A stretch of DNA of 64,000 bases from an uncultured Luminiphilus sp. (GTDB taxonomy: Bacteria; Pseudomonadota; Gammaproteobacteria; Pseudomonadales; Halieaceae), in NCBI GenBank assembly GCA_943840615.1, contig CALSVI010000005.1:62001-126000 (forward strand), read 5' to 3'. Shown here one piece after another: positions 8,839 to 18,256 of this stretch. The stretch's first letter is position 1; the number at the start of each line of letters is the position of its first letter. The notes under the pieces are model-generated. The model had not been told where the DNA came from. It saw nothing but the letters and a program-made list of their open reading frames with translations, and made no database searches. A program made the position numbers and the translations under genes.

Positions 8839-9720
8839 ATGAGGATTTTGTTGTTTCTGGGCACTAATATCGCCGTTTTGGTGCTGGTCAGCATAATATT
8901 TAATTTGCTCGGACTTGAGGGCATTCTCGCCAATAACGGCGTAGATCTTAACCTCGGCAGTTTGCTGATTTTTTGTGCGCTATTCGGAATGAGTGGCTCT
9001 CTAATATCGTTATTTTTATCTAAATTCATGGCGAAACGAGGCACTGGCACGCAGATTATCGAAACACCCCGCAACCGAGACGAACAATGGCTGGTCGAAA
9101 CAGTCCAATCACTCGCTGAGGATGCGGGTATCGGCATGCCTGAAGTCGGCATCTTCCCCTCGGACGCGGCCAATGCCTTTGCGACCGGGTGGAACCGAAA
9201 CAACGCACTGGTGGCGGTCAGCAGCGGGCTATTGAGCCGCTTCGAAGAGCGCGAAGCGCGCGCGGTGCTGGCTCATGAAATTGGCCACGTTGCCAACGGT
9301 GACATGATCACGCTCTCGCTGATTCAGGGTGTCGTGAATACGTTCGTGATGTTTTTCGCCCGCATCATCGGGCACACCGTTGACCGCGTAGTCTTCAAGA
9401 CTCAGCGCGGCTACGGTATCGGCTACTTTATCGTGACAATTATTGCTGAGATTATTTTAGGGATCCTCGCGAGCATGATCGTCATGTGGTTCTCGCGCTA
9501 TCGGGAATATCGGGCCGATGCCGCCGGGGCACAGTTCGCCGGGAGCGCAGGAATGATTGCCGCCTTGCAGCGGCTCAAAGCCGAACAGGGTTTGCCGCAA
9601 GATTTGCCAGGTGAGATGACGGCTTTCGGCATCCGGTCACAGACTGGCTCCGGTTTTGCCGCCTTATTGCGCTCCCACCCTCCTCTCGACGATCGTATTC
9701 TGGCGCTCCAGAAAGGATGA
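8839..9720 (+). CDS. htpX: HtpX heat-shock membrane metalloprotease
   Basis: HtpX is an inner-membrane zinc endopeptidase of family M48 that degrades damaged or misfolded membrane proteins, acting alongside FtsH. The 293-residue protein has two N-terminal membrane helices (about 4-24 and 33-60), the zinc motif HEIGH at residues 146-150, two further hydrophobic segments (about 158-178 and 190-218) and the third-ligand region [13 protein letters not shown] 8839 follows a purine-rich GGGAGC site. Its stop overlaps the start of the downstream HtrA-type protease (ATGA), so the two proteases are probably co-translated. Confidence 0.95.
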   Translation: MRILLFLGTNIAVLVLVSIIFNLLGLEGILANNGVDLNLGSLLIFCALFGMSGSLISLFLSKFMAKRGTGTQIIETPRNRDEQWLVETVQSLAEDAGIGMPEVGIFPSDAANAFATGWNRNNALVAVSSGLLSRFEEREARAVLAHEIGHVANGDMITLSLIQGVVNTFVMFFARIIGHTVDRVVFKTQRGYGIGYFIVTIIAEIILGILASMIVMWFSRYREYRADAAGAQFAGSAGMIAALQRLKAEQGLPQDLPGEMTAFGIRSQTGSGFAALLRSHPPLDDRILALQKG

Positions 9721-10790
9721 AAGCGCAAGGCCTGTTGCGCGCCTGCCTCGGTGCGGTCCTGTTCCTGTGGCAGGCTCTGCCGCTGTCCGCAACAGAGGCG
9801 CCTGATTATCTCAGCTTCTCTACAGACGACGAAGCCAACACAACCGAAGTCTTTCAACTGGCCAGCCCGGCTGTCGTATTCGTGACCTCAACGGAGCTGA
9901 GGCGGCAGCGCTTCACGCGAAACGTGATGGAGATTCCCCGAGGTGCAGGCTCCGGATTTATCTGGAACGCCGACTCTGGTCTGGTCGTCACCAACTACCA
10001 TGTGGTCGCCGGTGCCGACCGCCTGACCATTACCTTAGAAGACGAGCAGGCGTTTCAGGCAGAGGTAGTAGGCCTTGCTCCTGAGCGAGATCTAGCGGTG
10101 CTGCGAATGATGGATCCGCCCGATAACTTGACCGAGTTACCGGTGGGGGACTCTTCCGAGCTTTCAGTCGGACGCAAGGTGATGGCTATCGGCAACCCCT
10201 TCGGTCTCGATACGACTCTCACTGTGGGAGTCGTCAGCGCATTAGACCGCGAGATTCAATCACCGAGTAACCGAACAATCCGAGGCGTCATTCAGACCGA
10301 TGCCGCGATTAACCCGGGTAACTCCGGCGGGCCACTACTGAATTCTCTAGGGCAACTGGTCGGCGTCAATACCGCCATTTATTCACCCAGTGGCGGCAGT
10401 GCGGGTATCGGATTCGCTATTCCGGTCAACACCGTCATCGAAGTCGTGCCGCAGCTGATTGCGTTTGGCAAAATCATGCGGCCTGTTCTGGGGGTGGAGC
10501 TGGCATCCGACCGCTGGCTGCGGCGATATCGCGTCGAGGGGGTCCCGATTGTCAGAACTTATCGTGGCTTCCCCGCCGAAATGGCCGGTATGGTTGGCGC
10601 CAGGAGAGGCTCGCGGGGGGAGATCATCCTCGGTGATGTCATCACCGAAATCGACGGCGAGCGGGTCGCCAATAATGATGAATTTCTGTCGGAGATGGAA
10701 AGGCACCGCGTTGGCGACACCATTGATATCGTGACTACGCGCGAAGGCGAAGAAAAGCGATTTACCGTCGAGCTGTCCGAGGTGCAGTAG
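9717..10790 (+). CDS. HtrA/DegS-like S1C serine protease with one PDZ domain
   Basis: The 357-residue protein has an N-terminal hydrophobic segment that could be a cleavable signal (LPLSATEA) or an anchor. The trypsin-like domain carries the triad His95 (NYHVVAGAD), Asp125 (ERDLAVLR) and Ser203 (NPGNSGGP). A single PDZ domain follows (about 255-350). One PDZ and this length fit DegS/AlgW-type proteases better than DegP, which has two. DegS-type enzymes act in the periplasm and can trigger the sigma-E stress response; that role is not shown here. It overlaps htpX by 4 nt and converges on the AGCS gene. Confidence 0.9.
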   Translation: MKAQGLLRACLGAVLFLWQALPLSATEAPDYLSFSTDDEANTTEVFQLASPAVVFVTSTELRRQRFTRNVMEIPRGAGSGFIWNADSGLVVTNYHVVAGADRLTITLEDEQAFQAEVVGLAPERDLAVLRMMDPPDNLTELPVGDSSELSVGRKVMAIGNPFGLDTTLTVGVVSALDREIQSPSNRTIRGVIQTDAAINPGNSGGPLLNSLGQLVGVNTAIYSPSGGSAGIGFAIPVNTVIEVVPQLIAFGKIMRPVLGVELASDRWLRRYRVEGVPIVRTYRGFPAEMAGMVGARRGSRGEIILGDVITEIDGERVANNDEFLSEMERHRVGDTIDIVTTREGEEKRFTVELSEVQ

Positions 10791-10796
10791 AGCCGG

Positions 10797-12200
10797 TCAG
10801 CCACCAAGACGGTGCGGCCAGCTCTCAGGATCCAGCGTTTCTCGCGGTAATTGATCCCGACTAAATTGGGGCGCCTCACCGTTCTCCAGCTGCGTCTCGT
10901 AGTGCTTGAGCAATGACATTGCGACGGGATAAAGCGCCCACAGCGCCAACAGATTAGTGAGAGCCAGTAGGGCCATCGTGAGATCGGCGAACCCGAACAC
11001 GGTGCCGAGATCCTGAACCGATGCCCACGCGATCATGGTCAGCACGACGAGCCTGAATACCAATACGGCTCGTGATCCCAGCCGCTCGAAATAAGCAATG
11101 CTGTTCTCTCCGAGGAAGCTGTTATACGCGATGGTAGTGGTGGCAAATAACACTAGCGCCAGACTGACCAGTGGCTCTCCCCAGGGTCCCAGGTGCTCGG
11201 CTACGGCCATCTGGGTCATGACCACTCCCTGAATTTGATCACCACCTAAACCATAGACCGGAGACATCAGAATGATCAGTGCGGTGGCGGTGCACAATAC
11301 GATCGTGTCAATAAAGACGCTCAAGGACTGGACCAGCCCCTGTGACAGAGGGTGGGGTACGTCTGCTGCAGCGGCGACATTGGGTACCGTCCCGAGCCCA
11401 GCCTCATTAGAGAACAAACCCCTTCTCGCACCCTGAGTAATCGCCGCCGCAATGCCGCCTCCCACAGCCTGCTCGAGGCCCAATGCAGATGAAAAAATCA
11501 GACCGAGCGCGCGGGGAATCTCGCTCACATTCAATACCAACACTGCCAGAGCGAGGATCAGATACGCCACGACCATGACGGGCACCACGATTTCAGAGAC
11601 GCGTGCGAGACGCCGAATACCGCCAAAGAGGATCATCGCCATGACGGCCGTCATCGCCGCGCCGCTCAACCAGGTCGGGACCCCGAAGGCAGATTCAATC
11701 GACGTGGTGACCACGTAACTTTGTACTGCATTAAATCCAAAGCCAACGGTGAGCAACAACAGCACACTGTAAACCATGGGCAGCACTCGCCAACCCAGAC
11801 CATAGTGCATGACGTAAGCTGGCCCACCGCGAAACGTTTCGTCACCGTGCCGTCGTTTATACAGCTGCGCAAGTGCACACTCGAACAGGCTGGTCGCCAT
11901 GCCTAGCAAAGCGATCAACCACATCCAGAACAACGCACCCGGTCCCCCAAGCGTAATGGCGACTGCAACGCCTGCGATATTACCGCCACCCACTCGTCCG
12001 GCAACGCTGACCGAGAGCGCCTGAAAGCTTGAGATGCCGCGGTCGGATCCCCGCCCTGCCATGTCTGAAAAGACCGCAAATGCGCGCCGAAAAAACCTGA
12101 GCTGAACGGCTCTGGAGCCCACAGTAAAACGCACCCCGACGATCAGAAGAGCGCCGATCAGCACATAGGACCAAAGCCAGTCTGTGAGAGTCATCAGCAT
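10797..12200 (-). CDS. Sodium:alanine (AGCS family) symporter
   Basis: This is an inner-membrane amino-acid:cation symporter of the alanine/glycine:cation (AGCS) family, about 467 residues with many hydrophobic helices. Family sequences are GRVGGGNIAGVAVAI, GGPGALFWMW, RRHGDETFRGGPAYVM and GARRGLFSNEAGLGTVPN. I took ATG 12200, giving MLMTLTDWLW, because the longer frame runs into the upstream transporter gene. The start lies 5 nt after the stop of the NSS transporter, so the two form an operon. Substrate (alanine or glycine) is inferred from the family. Confidence 0.9.
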   Translation of the reverse strand: MLMTLTDWLWSYVLIGALLIVGVRFTVGSRAVQLRFFRRAFAVFSDMAGRGSDRGISSFQALSVSVAGRVGGGNIAGVAVAITLGGPGALFWMWLIALLGMATSLFECALAQLYKRRHGDETFRGGPAYVMHYGLGWRVLPMVYSVLLLLTVGFGFNAVQSYVVTTSIESAFGVPTWLSGAAMTAVMAMILFGGIRRLARVSEIVVPVMVVAYLILALAVLVLNVSEIPRALGLIFSSALGLEQAVGGGIAAAITQGARRGLFSNEAGLGTVPNVAAAADVPHPLSQGLVQSLSVFIDTIVLCTATALIILMSPVYGLGGDQIQGVVMTQMAVAEHLGPWGEPLVSLALVLFATTTIAYNSFLGENSIAYFERLGSRAVLVFRLVVLTMIAWASVQDLGTVFGFADLTMALLALTNLLALWALYPVAMSLLKHYETQLENGEAPQFSRDQLPRETLDPESWPHRLGG

Positions 12201-12205
12201 CGTGA

Positions 12206-13549
12206 TCAAATCAACCCGGTGATCAGGATCAGCGCAACAGCGGGCACCACGACAAATCTCGTCAGCCCGCGCCAAAGGCCATACCACTGCGGATCATCCC
12301 GGAGTTCATCCTCACTCCGTTCACGATGCATGAACCAACCCGTGAACAGCGCGACCAGCAAACCCGCCATGGGCAGAAGTAACCTGTCGTACAGCGCCTC
12401 AGTGAGCTCGTTAAAATTCATGCCAAGCAGGCGATAATCTTCCCAGATGTTGTAGCTCAGCACGGAAATCACGCTAAGGCTCGTGACCGACCCGATAACC
12501 AAAATCGTACTGCGTTCGCGCGAGGTATCGAGCTTTTCCTTGGTCCAGCTGGTCACGCTCTCCAGCAAACCCACCATGGAAGTGACTCCTGCAACCGCCA
12601 ACATCACGAAAAAGAGCACCGCAAAGATCGACCCTCCGGGCATCTGTGAAAAAGCAACCGGCAAGGTCTGAAAAATCAGGCCAGGCCCGCTTGCCATGTC
12701 TAAACCGAAGTGAAATACCGCAGGAAATACGACAAAGCCCGCCAGGATCGCAATCAGCGTATCGGCCAGAACAATCATTCCGGCGCCGCGTGCGATGGAG
12801 AAATCCCGGGGCAGATAGGCACCGTAGGTCATCATGCCTCCCATGCCCACACCAATCGAGAAAAAGGCTTGGCCGACTGCGGCGAGAACCGTCGCACCCG
12901 TGACCTTGCTGAAGTCCGGCGTAAAAAGCCATTCGAGGGTTTCGATGAAACCGCCGGCAAAGTAATTGTAAATACTCAGTCCAACGAGCAGTGCAAACAT
13001 CAGCGGCATCATGACGGTCACAGCCCGCTCAATACCTGACGTGACCCCCGCATAAATAATCACCCCCACAATGAGGTTGCCCATCAGCGTCCACAACACC
13101 ATTGCCTCATTGTTAGCCAACAGTCCCGTAAAAGTCGCCTCTGCCACCCCCGCGTCGAAATCAGCAAAACCCGTGACCAGTGCACGAGCCAAATACCAAA
13201 GCACCCAGCCCACGACCACCGCGTAAGTAATCGCAATCGTATAAGCGGTTGCGACGCCCATACCTCCCACCACTCGCCAGCGTTTGCTGCGGCCGGATTC
13301 TGCCGCGACCACTGCCATCGAGGTTGGCGGGCTGCCGCCTCCGCGCCGGCCAACCAGCAACTCTGCCATTAGGCAAGGGATACCGATGGCGACAGCACAC
13401 AGCAGGTAGATCATGACAAAGGCACTACCGCCGTTTTCGCCCGTTACGTAAGGAAAACGCCAGATATTGCCCAGACCGACGGCAAATCCGACCGACGCCA
13501 TCACAAAAGCAAATCGACTGGACCACACCGCGTTTCCTGTTGACACCAT
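12206..13549 (-). CDS. Sodium-dependent neurotransmitter-type (NSS/SLC6) transporter
   Basis: The 447-residue product is a bacterial NSS-family symporter of the LeuT fold, importing an amino acid or amine with sodium. The N-terminus has RFAFVMASVGFAVGLGNIWRFPYVTGENGGSAF, the classic TM1 region with the sodium/substrate site GLGNIWRFPY. Roughly eleven hydrophobic helices follow, with GVGMGGMMTYGAYLP around TM6. Some bacterial members lack the twelfth helix of eukaryotic SLC6, and this length fits them. It is first in a two-gene operon with the AGCS transporter; pairing two sodium symporters suits a marine sodium economy. Confidence 0.92.
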   Translation of the reverse strand: MVSTGNAVWSSRFAFVMASVGFAVGLGNIWRFPYVTGENGGSAFVMIYLLCAVAIGIPCLMAELLVGRRGGGSPPTSMAVVAAESGRSKRWRVVGGMGVATAYTIAITYAVVVGWVLWYLARALVTGFADFDAGVAEATFTGLLANNEAMVLWTLMGNLIVGVIIYAGVTSGIERAVTVMMPLMFALLVGLSIYNYFAGGFIETLEWLFTPDFSKVTGATVLAAVGQAFFSIGVGMGGMMTYGAYLPRDFSIARGAGMIVLADTLIAILAGFVVFPAVFHFGLDMASGPGLIFQTLPVAFSQMPGGSIFAVLFFVMLAVAGVTSMVGLLESVTSWTKEKLDTSRERSTILVIGSVTSLSVISVLSYNIWEDYRLLGMNFNELTEALYDRLLLPMAGLLVALFTGWFMHRERSEDELRDDPQWYGLWRGLTRFVVVPAVALILITGLI

Positions 13550-13576
13550 GAACCTGCCTCCTGCTTTTATGGCCCC

Positions 13577-13592
13577 GGGAGCGAACGCTCCC
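13577..13592. repeat. Inverted repeat GGGAGCG-AA-CGCTCCC
   Basis: A perfect 7-bp stem with a 2-nt spacer lies between the NSS transporter start and the gspN end. Neither strand shows a T-tract after it, so it is not a clear intrinsic terminator. An operator for the transporter operon is possible. Confidence 0.35.
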
Positions 13593-13624
13593 CAGACACC
13601 TTGTTTATTCTGAGCTGGACGTTG

Positions 13625-13651
13625 GGCTATCCAAACTAAGGGTGGATAGCC
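13625..13651 (-). terminator. Possible terminator hairpin after gspN
   Basis: GGCTATCC (13625-13632) and GGATAGCC (13644-13651) form a perfect 8-bp inverted repeat with an 11-nt loop just past the gspN stop. There is no U-tract, so Rho-independent termination is uncertain. It may instead protect the 3' end of the gsp transcript. Confidence 0.35.
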
Positions 13652-13663
13652 GCGATGGCAATC

Positions 13664-14414
13664 TCAAAGCTGCCCTTGTACCACGATATCAAAGCCTTCC
13701 GGAGTCGGCGCCGCAAATAGGGAGGCAGCGCGGCGAAAACGCTCATCCTTTGCCATCGGCCCACTTGCTCGCAGACTCACCTCGTAAGCGTTGGCAACCA
13801 GATTGATCTCTCCCGCCAGCTGCAACGTCCCGCTATCGGTCTGCACAAGGCCCTGCACACCACCAGACGATGCGCCGTCCCCCGTCACATCAATACGGTA
13901 GTTGCCCAAAGGAATACTGCCACCGCTCGCCGTCCATATCGCGTCACGCAAGTAAACCATTCCTTGAGCCTGCACGAGCTTGTCACCTTCGAGTTCAATG
14001 CGATCAAATCGGCCCGAGAGCGCGCCTCCCAAATACAGGGGAAAGAACGCACGCAGTATCTGGGTATCAAAATTCAGGCTGATATCGCGCAGCACCCACT
14101 GCCCCGTGAGCCCCAAGCCAATGCGACTGCGCAGAATCTGATCACCCCCACTCACTGGTGACCGTCAGGGGTGTACTCCAACCTAGTCGCCATGGCTCTA
14201 TGCGCCACCGTACAGTCCCCAGCATTAAAGGGCGCTCGTCTATCATCGTCCAAGCCCTGACCGCTTGTCCGGACCAGATAGTGCCGGACAGGCCCGAAAG
14301 GAAGACACTGTCAGGCAACAATCCTTGGAAAGTACGGGACGGTATTTGCGACACAACCAGTACTAACAGTAATGTGCCTGCGAGCCCCCGGCGGTACTTG
14401 ATCAGCCATGCCAC
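13664..14414 (-). pseudogene. gspN: Type II secretion protein GspN, split by a frameshift in a G5 run
   Basis: GspN is an accessory inner-membrane protein of some type II secretion systems. Its two halves are in different frames. From 14414 to about 14142 it encodes an N-terminal membrane helix and LGWSTPLTVTSEW; from about 14155 to 13664 it continues with DQILRSRIGLGLTGQW and ends FDIVVQGQL. Removing one G from the five-G run (CCCCC at 14145-14149 on the plus strand) joins them as SEWGDQIL and gives about 249 residues, the usual GspN size. The last gene of the gsp operon is thus disrupted as read, by sequencing error or mutation. Confidence 0.8.
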
Positions 14415-14417
14415 CGC

Positions 14418-14888
14418 TCAGCTCCCGGCGATACGCAAGGTCGCATTCACTCCGCCGTTTTGACCTGCGCTACTGATCGACGCATCCAGAACAGCAAGCC
14501 CGGTACCACCTTCTATCTGCTCGAGGAACTCGAGAAGACCATCAAAGGCAACCCCCTCAAACCGGATTTGTACTTCGCCCCGACTGTTGGGTTGCAGACG
14601 CTTAACGGCCAAACCATTCGCCTCACTCGCCTGACTGAGCGTGCGGGTCAAGTTGACCTGTCGACCACTCCCACCAGCCCGCAAGGCAGCCAGTTGCTCC
14701 ACCTTCAGATCAACCCGGCTGAGTTGCTGCGCCAGCGCCTGATTGCCGCCCACCAGGCGCTGGCGGCGGCCATCGAGCTCGACAAAAATCAGCTGCACAA
14801 ATACCCACAGTCCAAGTGCCGCCACGAGTATCATCAGTGCGATCTGGTCCCGACTCGAAAGCGATTCAAACCACTGCCGCATCATCAA
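14418..14888 (-). CDS. gspM: Type II secretion protein GspM
   Basis: GspM is a bitopic inner-membrane protein that partners GspL in the assembly platform. The 156-residue product has a short cytoplasmic N-terminus, one membrane helix (about residues 16-35), a coiled-coil periplasmic stretch (ELDGRRQRLVGGNQALAQQLSRVD) and a ferredoxin-like periplasmic domain ending VNATLRIAGS. Its start overlaps the gspL stop by 4 nt and its stop lies 3 nt before gspN. Sequence conservation in GspM is low, so the call rests on position, size and topology. Confidence 0.85.
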   Translation of the reverse strand: MMMRQWFESLSSRDQIALMILVAALGLWVFVQLIFVELDGRRQRLVGGNQALAQQLSRVDLKVEQLAALRAGGSGRQVNLTRTLSQASEANGLAVKRLQPNSRGEVQIRFEGVAFDGLLEFLEQIEGGTGLAVLDASISSAGQNGGVNATLRIAGS

Positions 14889-16042
14889 ATCTCCACCCGC
14901 AGCCGCGCGACCACACCGTCTCTGCGGGCATTAGAGCTCTCGAGCTCTGCACTCAATGCACGCTGTTTCAATTGATCTCGCACTTGCTCCACCGACTGGA
15001 AATCCGGTGCTGAAAAATTGACCCGGATATCGCTCCCACCACTGTAGTTCACCGATGTCAGTGCAATCTCCGGCACTGCAGCCGCTGCGCTGAGCAACGA
15101 CACCAAAATGGGGGTAAATGCCCGCTGCCTGGCTCCCGCACCCAGCTCAGCAAGCTGGCGATTGAGTTGCTTTTCAACATTCACCACTGCGCCACGAGGG
15201 TTGATACGCCGGTAGCTTTCCTGAATGGCTTGACGAAGCTGCAGGTCTTCTGCCTTTAGCATTTGATAATCCGCTATCGACAGGCCTGTCTTCAAAATCA
15301 GGGCCACACCCAGCGCGACCGCGACGCGCTGCCACACCCCCCACCAGCGCATCAGAGGCAAACGCGGTGCAAAATCGCCTTGGCGCAGATCAGGTCCCGC
15401 TGGCAAGGGTTCCGCCAACAGCAGCGCGTCAGACAGCCCGCCCTGTCGCCACTGCAGTCCATCATGAAAACGTTCCGGAATCACCACCATGGCGCTTTGT
15501 TGGTCCTTTCCATAGGCCACAAGCGTGATCTGCTCCGCCTCCAACGAATCGAGGAGCGCTGGCAACAAGAACATCTCGACTCGTGCTCCCTCGGCTTCGC
15601 CCCAGCGCACGAGCACCCACTCGTCTTCGAATATCAACGTGCACTGCCCCGCGCACCACGGCAGACATAAAACTTCGGTCACCCAAGGAAGCTCCTTTAC
15701 CTTATCGGGCAATTCCTCCATCCACTGTGCAATAGTGGATCGCTTGACGATCCCTACCGCCTGCAGATCGTCCCGCATGGGGGTAAAGGCAAAATGGAGG
15801 TCGGTCACGTCCTCGATTAAGGATTCCTCTAGCATAAACGGCAGGGCGCGCCGGAGGTGTTTCATCTCTTCGGGTGCGACCGTGACAGCCATATTACGCA
15901 CCACATCTGAGGGCAGTGCCAAACAGGTATTCTCGGGCAGACTGAACTCATCAGAAGCCAAGGGCTCCGGTGCATGACCCGCTCGCACCAGAAACCCCTG
16001 CCCCTGATGCCAGCGCACAACATTGAGGTTTTCGAGATTCAT
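14885..16042 (-). CDS. gspL: Type II secretion protein GspL
   Basis: GspL links the cytoplasmic ATPase GspE to the inner-membrane platform. The 385-residue protein has an N-terminal actin-like cytoplasmic domain (about 1-230) with LALPSDVVRNMAVTVAPEEMKHLRRALPFMLEE. One membrane helix follows (about 246-265) and then a periplasmic domain ending GVVARLRVEI. It is the right size and order for the gsp operon. A gap of about 52 nt separates it from the upstream gspK. Confidence 0.92.
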   Translation of the reverse strand: MNLENLNVVRWHQGQGFLVRAGHAPEPLASDEFSLPENTCLALPSDVVRNMAVTVAPEEMKHLRRALPFMLEESLIEDVTDLHFAFTPMRDDLQAVGIVKRSTIAQWMEELPDKVKELPWVTEVLCLPWCAGQCTLIFEDEWVLVRWGEAEGARVEMFLLPALLDSLEAEQITLVAYGKDQQSAMVVIPERFHDGLQWRQGGLSDALLLAEPLPAGPDLRQGDFAPRLPLMRWWGVWQRVAVALGVALILKTGLSIADYQMLKAEDLQLRQAIQESYRRINPRGAVVNVEKQLNRQLAELGAGARQRAFTPILVSLLSAAAAVPEIALTSVNYSGGSDIRVNFSAPDFQSVEQVRDQLKQRALSAELESSNARRDGVVARLRVEI

Positions 16043-16094
16043 CGGCAGGGTATTCGCAAAATCAGTGGGTACCGATTCACAGACAAGAATCTCA

Positions 16095-17210
16095 TCATAG
16101 CTCGCCCTCAGAGCGAAAAACAGCGACGGTCCGCTCCGGACCTCTGTGTAACACGCTGAACAAGTGGCGCTCCCTTTCGATCAGTTCGACCGCTGCGTCG
16201 AGAAGGAACCAGTCACTCCTCACGTCGAGCAATGGCTCCAGCTCAGCCACTGCCTGCCCGTCGAACGCCGGATCGTTAAGGAGGTCCTCCACGCGGCTAA
16301 TCTCCCCTTCACGGCGCAGCGCATCGAGCCGTTCCGCTTCAATCACAGAGAGCGGTGACAGCTGATCATCGCCATTGAGACTGCGTAAAACCGGCAGTGG
16401 GCAAGTGAGAATATTCAGTCTACCGGCCTGCTCAGGCCAAACCGTTACGAGTGGGGCCAGCGCCTGATAGACCTTAACCGTCATACCCTGTACTGCTCGC
16501 AATTCGCTGACGCTGGCCAATGGACGATTGGCCGGCAGGTAGGGGAAGTCGGCATAGCGATACTCCGCCTCCTCGGCTCCGTTGAGCCGTCGTGTTGCAT
16601 CACGATCAATAAAGTCGGTAATAGCATCAGTCAGAACCGTTGCCTCATCGAGAGACAGCGACGCATCACCCAAGGCTTGGAGAGCCCGAATGAGCATTTT
16701 TTGGGTTCCTGTCCAGCGCCTTTCCGGATCATTAATAGCGGCCTGCGCATTCTCAAGGCCGTCGGACCGCTCACGCCCGCTGTCTTCGCCAGCACCCGCC
16801 ACGTCCGTCGCATCAGGATTGCCGGACCCGGTCACCGATGCTTCGGCCAGCAGATTAAGATTGATGCGGCCCTGCAAGTCCTCGATACGCCCGCTCATCC
16901 ATCCCCCCGCCTCCAGCGGATAGGGTGTCGGGGGCTGCGCCCAAACCTCCCCGAGGTGATCAGAGGGCGACTCGGCCCTGGCATCGGTGAGGCTGTCGGC
17001 CTGCAATGCCAGCTGCGCCAATCCTTCCGCCCCCAACAGGTACGCCCAAGCCTGCTCAGAAAACAACTGATGCGTGCCGCGTTGCAAGGTCAGTGTGAAG
17101 TCGCGTTGCAGACCGACCATCAGTGCCGCGACCAAAGCGAACACCAGCATTGCCACCACTAAGGCAGCACCGCGTTGCGCCACGCCGAGATCAGAACGAG
17201 GGCAAGACAT
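16095..17210 (-). CDS. gspK: Type II secretion minor pseudopilin GspK
   Basis: GspK caps the pseudopilus tip together with GspI and GspJ. The 371-residue protein has a short basic leader ending QRG, followed by AALVVAMLVFALVAALMVGL. The Glu usually at position +5 of pseudopilins is absent, as is normal for GspK. The large globular domain contains ISRVEDLLNDPAFDG and AVQGMTVKVYQALAPLVTVWP, the helix-hairpin-helix-like SAM region. It overlaps gspJ by 20 nt. A prepilin peptidase outside this operon must cleave the leader. Confidence 0.9.
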   Translation of the reverse strand: MSCPRSDLGVAQRGAALVVAMLVFALVAALMVGLQRDFTLTLQRGTHQLFSEQAWAYLLGAEGLAQLALQADSLTDARAESPSDHLGEVWAQPPTPYPLEAGGWMSGRIEDLQGRINLNLLAEASVTGSGNPDATDVAGAGEDSGRERSDGLENAQAAINDPERRWTGTQKMLIRALQALGDASLSLDEATVLTDAITDFIDRDATRRLNGAEEAEYRYADFPYLPANRPLASVSELRAVQGMTVKVYQALAPLVTVWPEQAGRLNILTCPLPVLRSLNGDDQLSPLSVIEAERLDALRREGEISRVEDLLNDPAFDGQAVAELEPLLDVRSDWFLLDAAVELIERERHLFSVLHRGPERTVAVFRSEGEL

Positions 17211-17844
17211 AGGTCCTCCTCACCTCCCCCAGACCGACTATTTCCATCACGACTTCGACCGCTGCGGGTGGCGCGGGCAGTTGTCCCGGCTGGGACAAAT
17301 CGATAATCCAATTGTCCTGCCAGTTACGCCGGTCAATCACGTCGTTGCGATCACTTTCTACGACCGACAAAGCAGGCAGAAAGCGCACTTCGAAGCGCTC
17401 TATGTCATCCAGCACTGTCGTCTCAATCGCTTCGGTTCCGGCGGTTCGGTCGAGCACTGGAAAATACCCTCGCCATAACTGATCATCTTGCAACCACCAG
17501 CGAACTCTCTGCAGCGCACTGCGGGGTGCTCCGGTCGAGTTGTGCCAACCAGCGCGTGTGAGCACCAGCAAGTCAGGCGCGAGTTCACCGCCACTCAGCG
17601 CAGGGCTGAGCTGACCCAACTCATCGACTACCGGGCGGTTGACGACCTGACGTAGATCACGAGAGAGCATAGACAATGCTTGATTGATCTCGTGCGCCCG
17701 TGTCGCTGCAGCGCGCATGCTCTCTGCACCGGACAGCGCGCTTGAGAGCCCCGTGTAAGCCATCATGGAGATCAGTGCCGTAATCGCCATCGCGACCAGC
17801 ACCTCGACCAGAGTGAAGCCGGAGGTGACCTGCCTAGCGCCCAT
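17191..17844 (-). CDS. gspJ: Type II secretion minor pseudopilin GspJ
   Basis: GspJ is a minor pseudopilin of the tip complex. The class III leader is clear: VTSG followed by FTLVEVLVAMAITALISM, with cleavage before Phe and Glu at +5. I chose ATG 17844 because AGGAG lies about 10 nt upstream and the longer frame is only the shadow of gspI. GTG 17847, one codon earlier, is equally possible. The product is about 217 residues, normal for the family, and the gene overlaps gspI by 11 nt. Confidence 0.9.
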   Translation of the reverse strand: MGARQVTSGFTLVEVLVAMAITALISMMAYTGLSSALSGAESMRAAATRAHEINQALSMLSRDLRQVVNRPVVDELGQLSPALSGGELAPDLLVLTRAGWHNSTGAPRSALQRVRWWLQDDQLWRGYFPVLDRTAGTEAIETTVLDDIERFEVRFLPALSVVESDRNDVIDRRNWQDNWIIDLSQPGQLPAPPAAVEVVMEIVGLGEVRRTYVLPSF

Positions 17845-18256
17845 CACCGGGGCGCTCCTGTGCCAAGTAGCCATCGAGCAGCTGGATCGGAGCGGCTTGG
17901 CCATCCTCTTGATCCGACACTGCAATTTTGTACCGAAAAAATCCGGGAACCTGTGTCTCCTCCCCTTCACTCCACCAGAACCAACTCCGGCCCGCTAATT
18001 CTTCTGTACCCGAGACCTGCCCTGTCTGCAGGGTGCCTTTAGCACCAAGGACGAGGCGGAGTTCTGCCAAACGATTAGCAGCGATCCACTGAGCCTGTCT
18101 GCGATCTTCAAGATAACGCAGGCCATCCAGCTGCTGGGACAAAGTCAGCAAAAGGGCAGGCAAGGCAACCGCGACTACTGCCAGGGCGACCATCACCTCG
18201 ATCAGCGTGAAGCCCGCGCGTGCTCGCCACGCAAGCTGTCTGTCAGTTCTCATCAT
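17834..18256 (-). CDS. gspI: Type II secretion minor pseudopilin GspI
   Basis: GspI is a short minor pseudopilin that starts the tip complex. The leader RARAG is followed by FTLIEVMVALAVVAVALPALL, with Glu at +5. Residues like QAQWIAANRLAELRL and a tryptophan-rich FWWSEGEE are typical. The chosen ATG 18256 (or 18253) gives about 140 residues and overlaps gspH by 14 nt; AGGGAT lies just upstream. Longer in-frame extensions fall inside gspH. Confidence 0.9.
   Translation of the reverse strand: MMRTDRQLAWRARAGFTLIEVMVALAVVAVALPALLLTLSQQLDGLRYLEDRRQAQWIAANRLAELRLVLGAKGTLQTGQVSGTEELAGRSWFWWSEGEETQVPGFFRYKIAVSDQEDGQAAPIQLLDGYLAQERPGDGR

Noticed and set aside
9717-10790. Naming the HtrA-type protease degP or mucD
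   Set aside because: Only one PDZ domain is present and the length fits DegS/AlgW-type enzymes, so a specific symbol would overstate the evidence.
13577-13592. GGGAGCG/CGCTCCC hairpin as an intrinsic terminator
   Set aside because: Neither strand has a T-run after the stem, so I list it only as an inverted repeat.
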